A stretch of 64,000 nt of DNA from Arcobacter sp. F2176. GTDB lineage: Bacteria; Campylobacterota; Campylobacteria; Campylobacterales; Arcobacteraceae. How positions within the stretch are numbered: position 1 is the first letter of the stretch; every line of letters starts with the position of its first letter. Of this stretch, positions 17,102 to 24,922 are shown piece after piece. The notes beneath the pieces were generated by a model. The model saw nothing but the letters and a program-made list of their open reading frames with translations, did not search any database and was not told the origin of the DNA. Location: assembly GCF_004116465.1 (NCBI RefSeq), contig NZ_PDJV01000002.1:62001-126000 (forward strand), read 5' to 3'. The position numbers were made by a program, and so were the translations under genes.

Positions 17102-17713
17102 ATGAAAAATAAAAAACTAATAATTTCAACACTATTTATAGGAACAATATTTTTTGCAGGTTGTACACATAAACCTGAGTATTTACCAGAAAATTCCCCA
17201 AAATCTTCAGTTGTAACAATGGGAATTGATAGACAAGATTTTGAAAAAGCAGCTAGTGATATGGCTAAATCATTGTTATCAAGTGGTGCTTTAGATAAAA
17301 GAGGTGGTGGAAAAAATGTTGTTATGATGAGTGATATTATAAATGATACTACTCAAAGATTTGATGTCAAGTTCTTAACTAAAAAAATGAGAATATTAAT
17401 ATTAAACTCAGGAAAAGCAATAATCACATCAGCTGTTGGAACTCAAAGAGATGATTTAGCACAAGATAGTAGAAAATTAAGAGATAATGAGGAGTTCAAA
17501 AAAAGCACTACAATCCAAAAAAATACACTTTATGCTCCTAGCCTTTCATTATCAGGAAGTATCTTACAAAGAACAGCAAAAGCAAACAAAGATGATCAAA
17601 TAGTTGAATACTATTTTCAACTCTCACTAACAGATATAAAAACTGGACTTGTAACTTGGGAAGATGAGGTAGTTATAGGAAAAATTGGCTCAAATGATAC
17701 TGTGACTTGGTAG
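17102..17713 (+). CDS. lpoB: Penicillin-binding protein activator LpoB
   Basis: A 203-residue lipoprotein with a signal ending at Cys21 (FFAGC). The LpoB features are MGIDRQDFEKAASDMAKSLL, the stretch VVMMSDIINDTTQRFD, and the end FQLSLTDIKTGLVTWEDE. LpoB is anchored in the outer membrane and reaches through the peptidoglycan to stimulate a bifunctional penicillin-binding protein. The long disordered linker of the Escherichia coli protein is missing, as in most non-enteric members. A strong terminator follows at 17718. Confidence 0.85.
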   Translation: MKNKKLIISTLFIGTIFFAGCTHKPEYLPENSPKSSVVTMGIDRQDFEKAASDMAKSLLSSGALDKRGGGKNVVMMSDIINDTTQRFDVKFLTKKMRILILNSGKAIITSAVGTQRDDLAQDSRKLRDNEEFKKSTTIQKNTLYAPSLSLSGSILQRTAKANKDDQIVEYYFQLSLTDIKTGLVTWEDEVVIGKIGSNDTVTW

Positions 17714-17717
17714 AGTG

Positions 17718-17750
17718 ATTAATTATAGGGAAATCCCTATAATTAATTTT
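17718..17750. terminator. Bidirectional terminator between lpoB and ruvX
   Basis: ATTAATTATAGGGA at 17718-17731 pairs perfectly with 17734-17747, followed by TTTT on the plus strand. The hairpin overlaps the ruvX stop codon and serves both converging genes. Confidence 0.85.
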
Positions 17751-18123
17751 TAGCTAAATATCTCTCAAGTATAATTTTAGCAGCAAGGGAATCAACCCTT
17801 CCATCTCTTTTATATTTTATATCACCTTTCATTAGCTCTTCTGCTTCTATGGAACTCATGTTTTCTTCTTGAAAAATAATTTCACCTTCAAATTTCAGAA
17901 GAGTTACAAAGTGCTTAACTCTTTTTTGCATATCATCACTGGAACTAGGAAATCCTACGATTAATTTATCTATTTCCCACTCTTTTAAAAAGCTATCAAC
18001 ATCATTTGCCGCTTGATTTCTATTCTTTCTTAATATGGCTGTTTGTGGGGTAACTATGGTCTTTGTAAGGCTTAAAGCTACACCAATTCTTTTTAATCCT
18101 ATATCAATAGATGCTAATTTCAA
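17743..18123 (-). CDS. ruvX: Putative Holliday junction resolvase / pre-16S rRNA nuclease RuvX (YqgF)
   Basis: A 126-residue RNase H-fold protein with the family start SIDIGLKRIGVALS, the central VGFPSSSDDMQKRV (GxP motif), and the end DSLAAKIILERYL with the last catalytic Asp. YqgF proteins trim pre-16S rRNA and are also linked to junction resolution. It is a single leftward gene that is divergent from serB and shares its terminator with lpoB. Confidence 0.92.
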   Translation of the reverse strand: MKLASIDIGLKRIGVALSLTKTIVTPQTAILRKNRNQAANDVDSFLKEWEIDKLIVGFPSSSDDMQKRVKHFVTLLKFEGEIIFQEENMSSIEAEELMKGDIKYKRDGRVDSLAAKIILERYLAKN

Positions 18124-18228
18124 TTATTATCCTTATGTTTACTTTGAAACCGTAAAGTAATCATTTTAGTATAATTTTGGTAATATATGTCTTTTTAAAA
18201 TAAGAACAATGATATATAAATAGGGAAA

Positions 18229-18852
18229 ATGATGAAATTAGCTGTATTTGATTTTGATTCAACTTTGATGGATGGAGAGACTATTGATTTTTTAGCAAAA
18301 CCATTAGGTCTTGAAGAAAAAGTTGCAAAAATCACAGAAGAAGCTATGTCAGGAAGACTAGACTTCTTTGAATCTCTTATTGAAAGAGTAGCTTTATTAA
18401 AAGGATTGGAAAATTCTTTGGCTGTGGATATTTGTAAAAATCTACCACTTATGCCAGGTGCAATGGAAACAGTTGCAAAACTAAAAGAAAAAGGTTACAA
18501 AGTTGTATGTTTTTCAGGTGGCTTTAGAATAGGAACAACTCCTGCAAAAGAAAAACTTGGGCTTGATGCAGACTTTTCAAACATCTTACACCACAAAAAT
18601 GGAATTCTAACTGGACTTGTTGGTGGAGATATGATGTTTGGCTTTTCTAAAGGTGATATGATTCAAAGAGTTCAAGCAATGCTAGGAGTTTCTAAAGAGA
18701 ATACACTAGTAGCAGGTGATGGAGCAAATGATGTGTCGATGTTTCCATATGCAGACAAAAGAGTAGCTTTTTGTGCAAAAGATATTTTGAAAAAAGAGGC
18801 AAATATTATTGTTGATACAAAAGATTTGACACAAATCTTGAAGCATATCTAA
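18229..18852 (+). CDS. serB: Phosphoserine phosphatase SerB
   Basis: A 207-residue HAD hydrolase releasing serine from O-phosphoserine. The catalytic motif is DFDSTLMD at residues 8-15 (nucleophile Asp8), followed by GRLDFFESLIERVALLKG, SGGF, and GDGANDVSM. It lacks the N-terminal ACT domain of longer SerB proteins, as usual in this phylum. ATG ATG starts both fit after AGGG; the first is used here. The end of the gene contains a TTGACA (18826-18831) that may start transcription of the leader and tal. Confidence 0.93.
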   Translation: MMKLAVFDFDSTLMDGETIDFLAKPLGLEEKVAKITEEAMSGRLDFFESLIERVALLKGLENSLAVDICKNLPLMPGAMETVAKLKEKGYKVVCFSGGFRIGTTPAKEKLGLDADFSNILHHKNGILTGLVGGDMMFGFSKGDMIQRVQAMLGVSKENTLVAGDGANDVSMFPYADKRVAFCAKDILKKEANIIVDTKDLTQILKHI

Positions 18853-18857
18853 AAAGC

Positions 18858-18974
18858 ATTTTCTCAAAGAGAGTACAAGCACAGGATTCTTTTAATAGGA
18901 ATTTATTTCCTATGCTAAAAAGAAGACATAAAAGAAAAGGTCCCTATTAATAGGGACTATTAAAAGGAATAAAT
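18858..18974 (+). promoter_or_regulatory. Candidate structured leader RNA of tal (copy A of a two-copy family)
   Basis: This leader fills the whole space between serB and tal. It starts with ATTTTCTCAAAGAGA, then CAAGCACA, and shows three hairpins: TTCTC-AAA-GAGAG (18862-18874 region), ATAGGAA-loop-TTCCTAT (18895-18913) flanked by CTTTT and AAAAAG that can extend the stem, and GTCCCTA-TTAA-TAGGGAC (18940-18957). The AAGGA ribosome site follows at 18964-18968. Box to start codon is exactly 120 bases, as in copy B before gatC (23607-23488, minus). I count about 79 of 120 identical bases without gaps, and the second and third stems keep pairing while their bases differ. No known riboswitch class is recognised. 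Confidence 0.7.
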
Positions 18975-19967
18975 ATGAGTTTAAAAGAAGATATAAATTT
19001 TTCGTTATGGTGTGATTTTATTGAAAGAGATTTTTTAGAAAATCAGTTTCAAGACTTGGTAAAAGATGAAGTTATTCAAGGTGCTACATCAAATCCTGCT
19101 ATTTTTGCATCATCAATTTCAAACTCTGTTGCTTATAAACAACAACTAGGAATTTTACAAGTAAATACAGCTAAGACTATTTATGAAGAAGTAGCTATGA
19201 CTGATATTAAAAGAGCAGCTGAAATATTAGAACCTATGAATAAAAATGATAGTGATGATGGATTTATTTCACTAGAAGTTGACCCAACACTTAGTGATGA
19301 TGCAGAGGGCACTATTGAAGAGGGAATTAGACTTTATAAAACAATTGCATATGATAATGTAATGATTAAAGTTCCTGCAACAAAAGCTGGATTCAAAGCT
19401 ATGGAAGAGTTGTCTTCACAAGGTATAAATGTAAATGCAACACTAATCTTTTCACCAGAACAAGCTATTAGCTGTGCAAATGCTTTAAATAGAGGTATGG
19501 AAAAATCAATTACAGAATCAAAAGCTGTTATTTCTATTTTTGTATCTAGATTTGATAGATTGTGTGACAATAGATTTGGGGCAAAAGGTATAGAAAAAGC
19601 CAAATTAGGTATTATAAATGCTGTAAAATGTTATCACGAAATAAACAAATTCCATAATGATAACATTAGAACACTTTTTGCTAGTACTGGTGTAAAAGGT
19701 GATGAATTACCATCTACTTATTATGTGGATAATTTACTTTATCCAAACAGTGTAAATACTGCTCCTTTGGCTACTATTGAAGATTATGTACAAAGTGGTA
19801 GCACTGAACCTAGTAAAATAATTAGTGAAGATGAGTGTGATGAGTTTTTCAAAATGCTTACAAAACATGGTATTGATACAAATGAGATTTATGAGACATT
19901 ATTAAGTGATGGATTAGAAGCATTTAAAGTATCATTTGAAGAACTTTTATCAAAGTTAAAAGTATAA
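18975..19967 (+). CDS. tal: Transaldolase
   Basis: A 330-residue TIM-barrel enzyme of the non-oxidative pentose phosphate pathway, in the larger tal subfamily. Family motifs are IQGATSNPAIFASSI near the start, VMIKVPATKAG with the Schiff-base Lys at about residue 132, GINVNATLIFSPEQA, and FVSRFDRLCD. It starts directly after the structured leader at 18858 and is followed by the DAHP synthase 27 bases later, a sensible pair because both handle erythrose 4-phosphate. Confidence 0.95.
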   Translation: MSLKEDINFSLWCDFIERDFLENQFQDLVKDEVIQGATSNPAIFASSISNSVAYKQQLGILQVNTAKTIYEEVAMTDIKRAAEILEPMNKNDSDDGFISLEVDPTLSDDAEGTIEEGIRLYKTIAYDNVMIKVPATKAGFKAMEELSSQGINVNATLIFSPEQAISCANALNRGMEKSITESKAVISIFVSRFDRLCDNRFGAKGIEKAKLGIINAVKCYHEINKFHNDNIRTLFASTGVKGDELPSTYYVDNLLYPNSVNTAPLATIEDYVQSGSTEPSKIISEDECDEFFKMLTKHGIDTNEIYETLLSDGLEAFKVSFEELLSKLKV

Positions 19968-19994
19968 TAATTAAAATAAAAAAAGGCAAAGAGT

Positions 19995-21347
19995 ATGAAT
20001 AACTGGAACCCAACTACTTGGAGAGACTTTCCAATAAAGCAACAACCAACTTATAATGATTTAGAAAAACTTACTAAAGTAGAAAAAGAGTTAGCTTCCT
20101 ATCCTCCTTTAATTTTTGCAGGTGAAGCAAGAAATTTGAAAAGTAAATTAGCAGATGTTGTTGAAGGGAAGGCTTTTTTACTTCAAGGTGGTGATTGTGC
20201 TGAATCATTTGATGCATTTAATGCAAATAACATCAAAGATTTATTTAAAGTAATGATGCAAATGGCAGTTGTTCTAACTTTCTCAGGTGGGTGCCCAGTT
20301 GTAAAAGTAGGAAGAATTGCGGGACAATTTGCAAAACCAAGAAGTTCTGATTTTGAAAATATAAATGGAATTGATTTACCTTCATATAGAGGAGATATTG
20401 TAAATTCTGTAAAGTTTGATGAAAAATCAAGATTACCAAAACCTAAAAAACTTTTAAAAGCATATAATCAAAGTGCCGCAACATTAAACCTTTTAAGAGC
20501 ATTTTCAAGGGGTGGAATGGCAGATTTACAACAAGTTCATTCTTGGAATTTAGATTTTATTAAAGATCATGCTTTAGGTGTAAAATATGATGAGTTGGCA
20601 AATAAGATTTCTGAAACTTTAGCATTTATGAGTGCCTGTGGAATAACATCAGAAAATACGCAACAACTAAATCAAACTACACTTTATACTTCCCATGAAG
20701 CACTTTTACTTAACTATGAAGAAGCCCTTACTAGAAGAGATTCTTTAACTGGTGATTGGTATGATTGTTCTGCTCATATGTTATGGATAGGAGATAGAAC
20801 AAGAGAATTAGATGGGGCACATTTAGAGTACTTTAGAGGTATCAAAAATCCAATAGGATGTAAAGTAGGACCTTCAATGAAAGAGGATGAATTAATAAAA
20901 TTAATTGATGCTTTAAATCCTGAAAATGAAGCTGGAAGATTAAATCTTATTGTTAGAATGGGTGCCCAAAAGATAGGTGATATCTATCCAAACTTACTAA
21001 AAAGAGTAAAAGCTGAAGGTAAAAATGTATTATGGTCAAGTGATCCTATGCATGGAAATACAATCAAAACTGATAATGGATACAAAACAAGAGATTTTGA
21101 ATCTATTTTAAATGAAGTAAAACAATTCTTCCAAATACATAGTGCCCAAGGTACAATTGCAGGTGGAATTCACCTTGAAATGACAGGTCAAAATGTAACT
21201 GAGTGTACAGGAAGTACAAGTTCTGCTATTACTCAAGAGGGACTTGCAAGTAGATATCATACACAATGTGATCCAAGATTAAATGCTGACCAAGCCTTAG
21301 AGTTATCATTTATGATTGCTGAGACTTTAAAGGAAGCTAGAAAATAA
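19995..21347 (+). CDS. aroG: Type II 3-deoxy-7-phosphoheptulonate (DAHP) synthase
   Basis: A 450-residue class II (plant/Mycobacterium-like) DAHP synthase, the first enzyme of aromatic synthesis. Signatures are [17 protein letters not shown] at the start, [12 protein letters not shown] (metal Cys), [34 protein letters not shown], and DPMHGNTI. Class II enzymes are usual in Campylobacterota. It lies 27 bases after tal, whose product supplies erythrose 4-phosphate, so it is probably on the same transcript. Confidence 0.95.
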   Translation: MNNWNPTTWRDFPIKQQPTYNDLEKLTKVEKELASYPPLIFAGEARNLKSKLADVVEGKAFLLQGGDCAESFDAFNANNIKDLFKVMMQMAVVLTFSGGCPVVKVGRIAGQFAKPRSSDFENINGIDLPSYRGDIVNSVKFDEKSRLPKPKKLLKAYNQSAATLNLLRAFSRGGMADLQQVHSWNLDFIKDHALGVKYDELANKISETLAFMSACGITSENTQQLNQTTLYTSHEALLLNYEEALTRRDSLTGDWYDCSAHMLWIGDRTRELDGAHLEYFRGIKNPIGCKVGPSMKEDELIKLIDALNPENEAGRLNLIVRMGAQKIGDIYPNLLKRVKAEGKNVLWSSDPMHGNTIKTDNGYKTRDFESILNEVKQFFQIHSAQGTIAGGIHLEMTGQNVTECTGSTSSAITQEGLASRYHTQCDPRLNADQALELSFMIAETLKEARK

Positions 21348-21366
21348 AACTTCAAAAGGGAAGACT

Positions 21367-22395
21367 ATGTACAAAGAGATTATTAAAAGAACTTTAGACC
21401 TGCTTTTTGAAAAGAAGTATATTTTAATGAGAGCTTTGTTTATACCTTTTCTTATATTATGTGTTATTGAGTATTTTAGTACGCATATAATGATAAGTAA
21501 AAGCACTTTTTATATCTTAACTGCATTATCTTTTTTAGTGACAATTATTATGTCTATAAATGTACATAGGATATTACTTTTAAGTGAAGAAGATACCCCA
21601 AAATGGGGTGTTTATAAATTTGGTCAAAGAGAAATAAGTTTTATCTTAAAAGGTATTGGCTTAGGTTTACTTATGGCTTTGGTATTTTTCTCAATATATT
21701 TTATTTCACTATTTATTGGCAAGTTTATTCAAGGTTTCTTTGGCTCTAATGTTGCATATTTTTACAATATATTAGTTGTTGTAATTCTTGTAGGTTTTAT
21801 AGGAATGATTACTTCAAGAATATCTTTAATCTTCCCTTCTATTGCTATTGATAAACCCTTAGATTTTGGTGATGCACTTGTTTTATCAAAAAACTATAAA
21901 TTATTAGTGTTTATGATGGTGATTGTTTTTCCTATTGTTTTTGCCTTAGTTGTTAATTTTGTTTATGGATTAGCTATTAAGTTTCTTATGGCTTTAATTT
22001 CTCCTGATTTAAGTATTTTGTATTCATTATTAAATATTTTTATTACAGTATTCTCTATTGGTTTTTTATCTGTAACTTATGAATATATAATTTCCAAACA
22101 ACCTATTATTGAAACCCAAGAGAAGTTAAATGAAATAGAATTTATTGACAATGAAAATAGTTTTAAAATGATTATCGATGATAGATATGACACCACTTAT
22201 GAACAGCTCAAAGATGATTTATTTAAACAATATACCCCATTAGGGTTTGATGAAATTGTAGTTGATAAAGATACATCTTTTATGCTAAAAAATAAAGATA
22301 ATCCAAAATCATATATTTTAGTAACTCATATGAACAATGAGTTTATAGTAGAGACTTTTAATGTAAAAGATAAACCAATTTTGAGTATAGATTAA
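21367..22395 (+). CDS. Six-helix membrane protein with soluble C-terminal domain, unknown
   Basis: A 342-residue protein. Six membrane helices can be seen (about residues 22-40, 48-68, 96-118, 128-150, 175-198, 208-232), a layout like YciC-type membrane proteins, followed by a soluble domain (about 250-342) with several beta strands (SFKMIIDDRYDT, GFDEIVVDKDTSFML). I cannot assign a function. It starts 19 bases after the DAHP synthase with GGGAAG before the ATG and may be the last gene of the tal operon. Confidence 0.75.
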   Translation: MYKEIIKRTLDLLFEKKYILMRALFIPFLILCVIEYFSTHIMISKSTFYILTALSFLVTIIMSINVHRILLLSEEDTPKWGVYKFGQREISFILKGIGLGLLMALVFFSIYFISLFIGKFIQGFFGSNVAYFYNILVVVILVGFIGMITSRISLIFPSIAIDKPLDFGDALVLSKNYKLLVFMMVIVFPIVFALVVNFVYGLAIKFLMALISPDLSILYSLLNIFITVFSIGFLSVTYEYIISKQPIIETQEKLNEIEFIDNENSFKMIIDDRYDTTYEQLKDDLFKQYTPLGFDEIVVDKDTSFMLKNKDNPKSYILVTHMNNEFIVETFNVKDKPILSID

Positions 22396-22491
22396 CTATT
22401 TAAAATATAGAAACTGAAAACAAATAAGTACTTATAATATTTTCATTTCTTTAAGTTTATTGGATTACAATAAAGAAAAAGGAGATATATT

Positions 22492-22830
22492 ATGGAACTA
22501 TGGGGTATAACATTAGATTTTAAAGATATGAAAACTTGTGGATTATTACCTGACTTATGTTTACATTGGGATATTAAATATGATGAACTCGGTGATAATG
22601 AGGAACTCTTAGAATATTGGCAAAAACACATAGATAATATTTTTAAACAAACAAAAAATGTTGTTTATGTAAATAATGATAAGGGTAGGTCTTTAATATA
22701 TTCAGCAGATTATGTGGCTATTGATATAATTTCAAAAGAGTTTAAAGATTTGAAACTAGAAAAAGTAATGTATGATGATATTATCTCTTGTGAGACTTGT
22801 ATAGGGCATGATTATTTAGCTTCTTCTTAA
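22492..22830 (+). CDS. Hypothetical cytoplasmic protein
   Basis: A 112-residue soluble protein with no signal or membrane segment, starting 7 bases after AAAGGAGA. It has four cysteines, two of them close together near the C-terminus (ISCETCIG), and two aromatic patches. I recognise no family. It stands alone, with a 96-base gap before it and a strong bidirectional terminator after it. Confidence 0.65.
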   Translation: MELWGITLDFKDMKTCGLLPDLCLHWDIKYDELGDNEELLEYWQKHIDNIFKQTKNVVYVNNDKGRSLIYSADYVAIDIISKEFKDLKLEKVMYDDIISCETCIGHDYLASS

Positions 22831-22835
22831 ACCTT

Positions 22836-22871
22836 TGTATAAAAAGACTTAAAGAAAAGTCTTTTTATACA
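22836..22871. terminator. Bidirectional terminator with 15-base perfect stem
   Basis: TGTATAAAAAGACTT (22836-22850) pairs perfectly with 22857-22871 around AAAGAA. A- and T-runs lie inside the stem on both strands. It covers the last codons of the leftward ArsC-like gene, so that gene's C-terminal KKTFL is encoded by the hairpin. Confidence 0.85.
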
Positions 22872-23190
22872 TCTCTTCATCAAAAGCAACAACAACTTTA
22901 TCATCAAACTCTATTACAGGTCTTTTGAAAAGCATTGGTTCTTTACATAACCATTCATATTTACCATTTTCATCTAAATTTAACTCTTTTAATTGAAGGG
23001 TTTTATACTTTGTGCCTTTTGAATTAAAAAGTATATTTATATCTGATTTCGCAGTCCAATCTTTCACTTTTTCAGCACTTGGTGTATCTTTTTTAAAATC
23101 AAAAAAATCAACTTCTATGTTGTTTTCTTTGAAAAATTTTAGTGCTTTTTGTACACTTCCACAAGTTTTTATTCCATAAACAGTAATCAT
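22849..23190 (-). CDS. ArsC/Spx-family thioredoxin-fold protein (YffB-like)
   Basis: A 113-residue protein with the ArsC-family start ITVYGIKTCGSVQKALKFF, where the single Cys (CGSVQKA) takes the redox place, and the closing pattern PMLFKRPVIEFDDKVVVAF (the KRP motif). The lack of further conserved Arg residues of true arsenate reductases points to the YffB/Spx-like branch, whose function is poorly known. It follows gatC by 9 bases in the same direction and ends within the terminator at 22836. Confidence 0.88.
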   Translation of the reverse strand: MITVYGIKTCGSVQKALKFFKENNIEVDFFDFKKDTPSAEKVKDWTAKSDINILFNSKGTKYKTLQLKELNLDENGKYEWLCKEPMLFKRPVIEFDDKVVVAFDEEMYKKTFL

Positions 23191-23199
23191 TTAAGAGCT

Positions 23200-23490
23200 C
23201 TATTCTATGATTTTTGGAACTATAAAGTATCCATTTTCACTTTTTGGAGCATGTGAAAGTATATGTTTTGACATCTCTAAATCTTGACTAGCAACATCTT
23301 CTCTAAGTGGTGTTCCACCTTCAACTGTTGTGAATGTTGCATCGATATGGCTTACATCAATTTCATTTAAATTTTCAACGAAATTAATAATATCACCTAG
23401 TTCATTTTTTAGTGATTCTCTTTTATTTTCATCAATTTCCAAACTAGAAAGTTTTGCTAATTTATCAATTGTATTATCATCAATAGTCAT
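23200..23490 (-). CDS. gatC: Aspartyl/glutamyl-tRNA amidotransferase subunit C
   Basis: A 96-residue GatC: IDKLAKLSSLEIDENKRESL at the start, the middle NLNEIDVSHIDATFTTVEGG, and the closing REDVA and FIVPKIIE are family traits. GatC braces the GatA-GatB complex that converts Glu-tRNA(Gln) and Asp-tRNA(Asn). gatA and gatB are not nearby, as often seen in this phylum. The gene carries a 120-base structured leader (23491-23607) ending in a hairpin with a T-tail just before its ribosome site GAGG. Confidence 0.94.
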   Translation of the reverse strand: MTIDDNTIDKLAKLSSLEIDENKRESLKNELGDIINFVENLNEIDVSHIDATFTTVEGGTPLREDVASQDLEMSKHILSHAPKSENGYFIVPKIIE

Positions 23491-23607
23491 TTCTTTTCCT
23501 CTAAAAGGTGCCCTTTAAAAGGGCACCTGAAATATTTGTCTGCTTTTTAACAGGATTTATAAAAATCCTTAAAAGTAGTTTTGTGCTTGCATTCTCTTTG
23601 AGAAAAT
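23491..23607 (-). promoter_or_regulatory. Candidate structured leader RNA of gatC (copy B of a two-copy family)
   Basis: Read on the minus strand, it opens with ATTTTCTCAAAGAGA then TGCAAGCACA, the same box as copy A before tal. Hairpins: TTCTC-AAA-GAGAA; AGGATTT-TTAT-AAATCCT flanked by CTTTTA and TAAAAAG; and GGTGCCC-TTTTAAA-GGGCACC (23508-23529 region) followed by TTTT, which looks like an intrinsic terminator only about 6 bases before the gatC ribosome site. The second and third stems differ in sequence from copy A but still pair. Because gatC has no other promoter room, read-through or alternative folding would decide its expression; a short separate RNA is the alternative reading. Confidence 0.7.
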
Positions 23608-23613
23608 TCTAAG

Positions 23614-23633
23614 AAGAGCAAGCAGTTGCTCTT
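23614..23633 (-). promoter_or_regulatory. Upstream hairpin of the gatC leader with a competing pairing
   Basis: AAGAGCAA and TTGCTCTT (8-base stem, loop CTGC on the minus strand) form a hairpin before the conserved box. Its TGCTTGC (23624-23618) can instead pair with GCAAGCA (23590-23584) inside the box region. The two folds exclude each other, as expected of a switch, although this part is missing from copy A. Confidence 0.45.
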
Positions 23634-23645
23634 TTAATTTTTTGG

Positions 23646-23651
23646 ATTATA
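23646..23651 (-). promoter_or_regulatory. TATAAT box upstream of the gatC leader
   Basis: The minus strand reads AGATATAAT here, a perfect -10 hexamer, giving a start near 23639. The possible -35 CAGACA is only 14 bases upstream, so the promoter would lean on the -10. It lies just past the tgt 3' end. Confidence 0.45.
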
Positions 23652-23683
23652 TCTAAAAAGAGTTTTGTCTGGGGTTAAGCCAC

Positions 23684-24814
23684 TTAAATCTCAATGCCTC
23701 TTTTTTTATAAAACTCTTTTTTAAACTCCACCCAATTATCAGCTAAAATGGCTTCTCTAGCTTCTCTCATAAGAGTTAAGTAGTAGTGAATATTATGTAA
23801 TGTTGCAAGTCTATAGTATGTTATTTCACCTGCTCTAAATAGGTGATTTAGATATGCTTTTGAAAAGTTTTTACATGTGTAACATTCACAATCTGGATCT
23901 ATAGGTTCAGAATCTTCTTTAAATCCTGCATTTTTAATCGCTATTTTTCCATATGTTGTAAAGATTGAGCCATTTCTTGCATTTCTTGTTGGCATTACAC
24001 AATCAAACATATCAACACCACGCTCAATATTTTCTATTAAGTCTTCAGGTGTTCCAACTCCCATAAGGTATCTTGGTTTATCTTCAGGCATAAAATTAGT
24101 TGTCCACTCAACTGTTTCATACATATCAGCATTTGGTTCACCAACACTTAATCCACCAATTGCATAACCATCAAAGTCAGTCAAAGAACATAATTGTTCG
24201 GCACTTAGTTTTCTAAACTCTTTATCTGTTCCACCTTGGATAATAGCAAAGATATTTTGATTTAAGCCTATACCTTTTTCTTGTTGGCTTTTATGATATG
24301 TAATAGCTTTTTTTGCCCAATGGGTAGTTCTTTCAATTGATTTTTTGATTCGCTCTTTTGTATTTGGAAGAGCTACTAAATCATCTAATATCATCATGAT
24401 ATCACTTCCAAGTTCATATTGCGTATCAAGTACACTTTCAGGTGTAAAGTAGTGTTTGCTACCATCAAGGTGTGATTTAAACATAATTCCATCTTCATCA
24501 GGTTTCGAATTATCACTTAATGAAAAAGCTTGAAAGCCACCAGAGTCAGTTAAAAAAGAGTTTGGAAATTTTGAAAAGCCATGAAGACCTCCAAATTTTT
24601 TAATTAGTTTACTTCCTGGTCTTAAATACAAGTGATAGGTATTACCTAGAATAATTTTTGCACCAAGGCTTAGCATATCATTTGCATCTAAAGCTTTTAC
24701 AGTAGCTTGTGTTCCTACTGGCATAAATACTGGAGTTTGTATTGCACTGTGAGCTGTTTTTATTGTACAAGCTCTTGTTTTGTGAAAAGATTTTCCATCT
24801 ATGTTAAATTGCAT
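23684..24814 (-). CDS. tgt: Queuine tRNA-ribosyltransferase Tgt
   Basis: A 376-residue enzyme that swaps guanine 34 for the queuosine precursor preQ1 in GU(N) anticodon tRNAs. It shows [13 protein letters not shown] with the general-base Asp, GGLSVGEP, the nucleophile region [15 protein letters not shown], and the zinc site [17 protein letters not shown] (CxCxxC...H). It is a single leftward gene, divergent from the K+ regulator at 24923. Confidence 0.96.
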   Translation of the reverse strand: MQFNIDGKSFHKTRACTIKTAHSAIQTPVFMPVGTQATVKALDANDMLSLGAKIILGNTYHLYLRPGSKLIKKFGGLHGFSKFPNSFLTDSGGFQAFSLSDNSKPDEDGIMFKSHLDGSKHYFTPESVLDTQYELGSDIMMILDDLVALPNTKERIKKSIERTTHWAKKAITYHKSQQEKGIGLNQNIFAIIQGGTDKEFRKLSAEQLCSLTDFDGYAIGGLSVGEPNADMYETVEWTTNFMPEDKPRYLMGVGTPEDLIENIERGVDMFDCVMPTRNARNGSIFTTYGKIAIKNAGFKEDSEPIDPDCECYTCKNFSKAYLNHLFRAGEITYYRLATLHNIHYYLTLMREAREAILADNWVEFKKEFYKKRGIEI

Positions 24815-24922
24815 TAATAAATTTCCTTTAAAAGTTGGGATTATATCATTTAAATTTATATTTATAAATTAAAAGCAATTTGGTAAAACACACTATCAGT
24901 AAGAAAAAGGTATAATACCTTA

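Noticed and set aside
18856-18884. The shared TTTTCTCAAAGAGA box as a chance match
   Set aside because: A box of this size alone could arise by chance in AT-rich DNA, but the gapless 120-base alignment with kept hairpins makes chance unlikely; it was therefore moved to the findings.
18858-18974. c-di-GMP-I or other known riboswitch in the tal leader
   Set aside because: GCACAGG recalls the c-di-GMP-I core, but the remaining conserved bases and the second helix pair are missing, and copy B reads GCACAAA.
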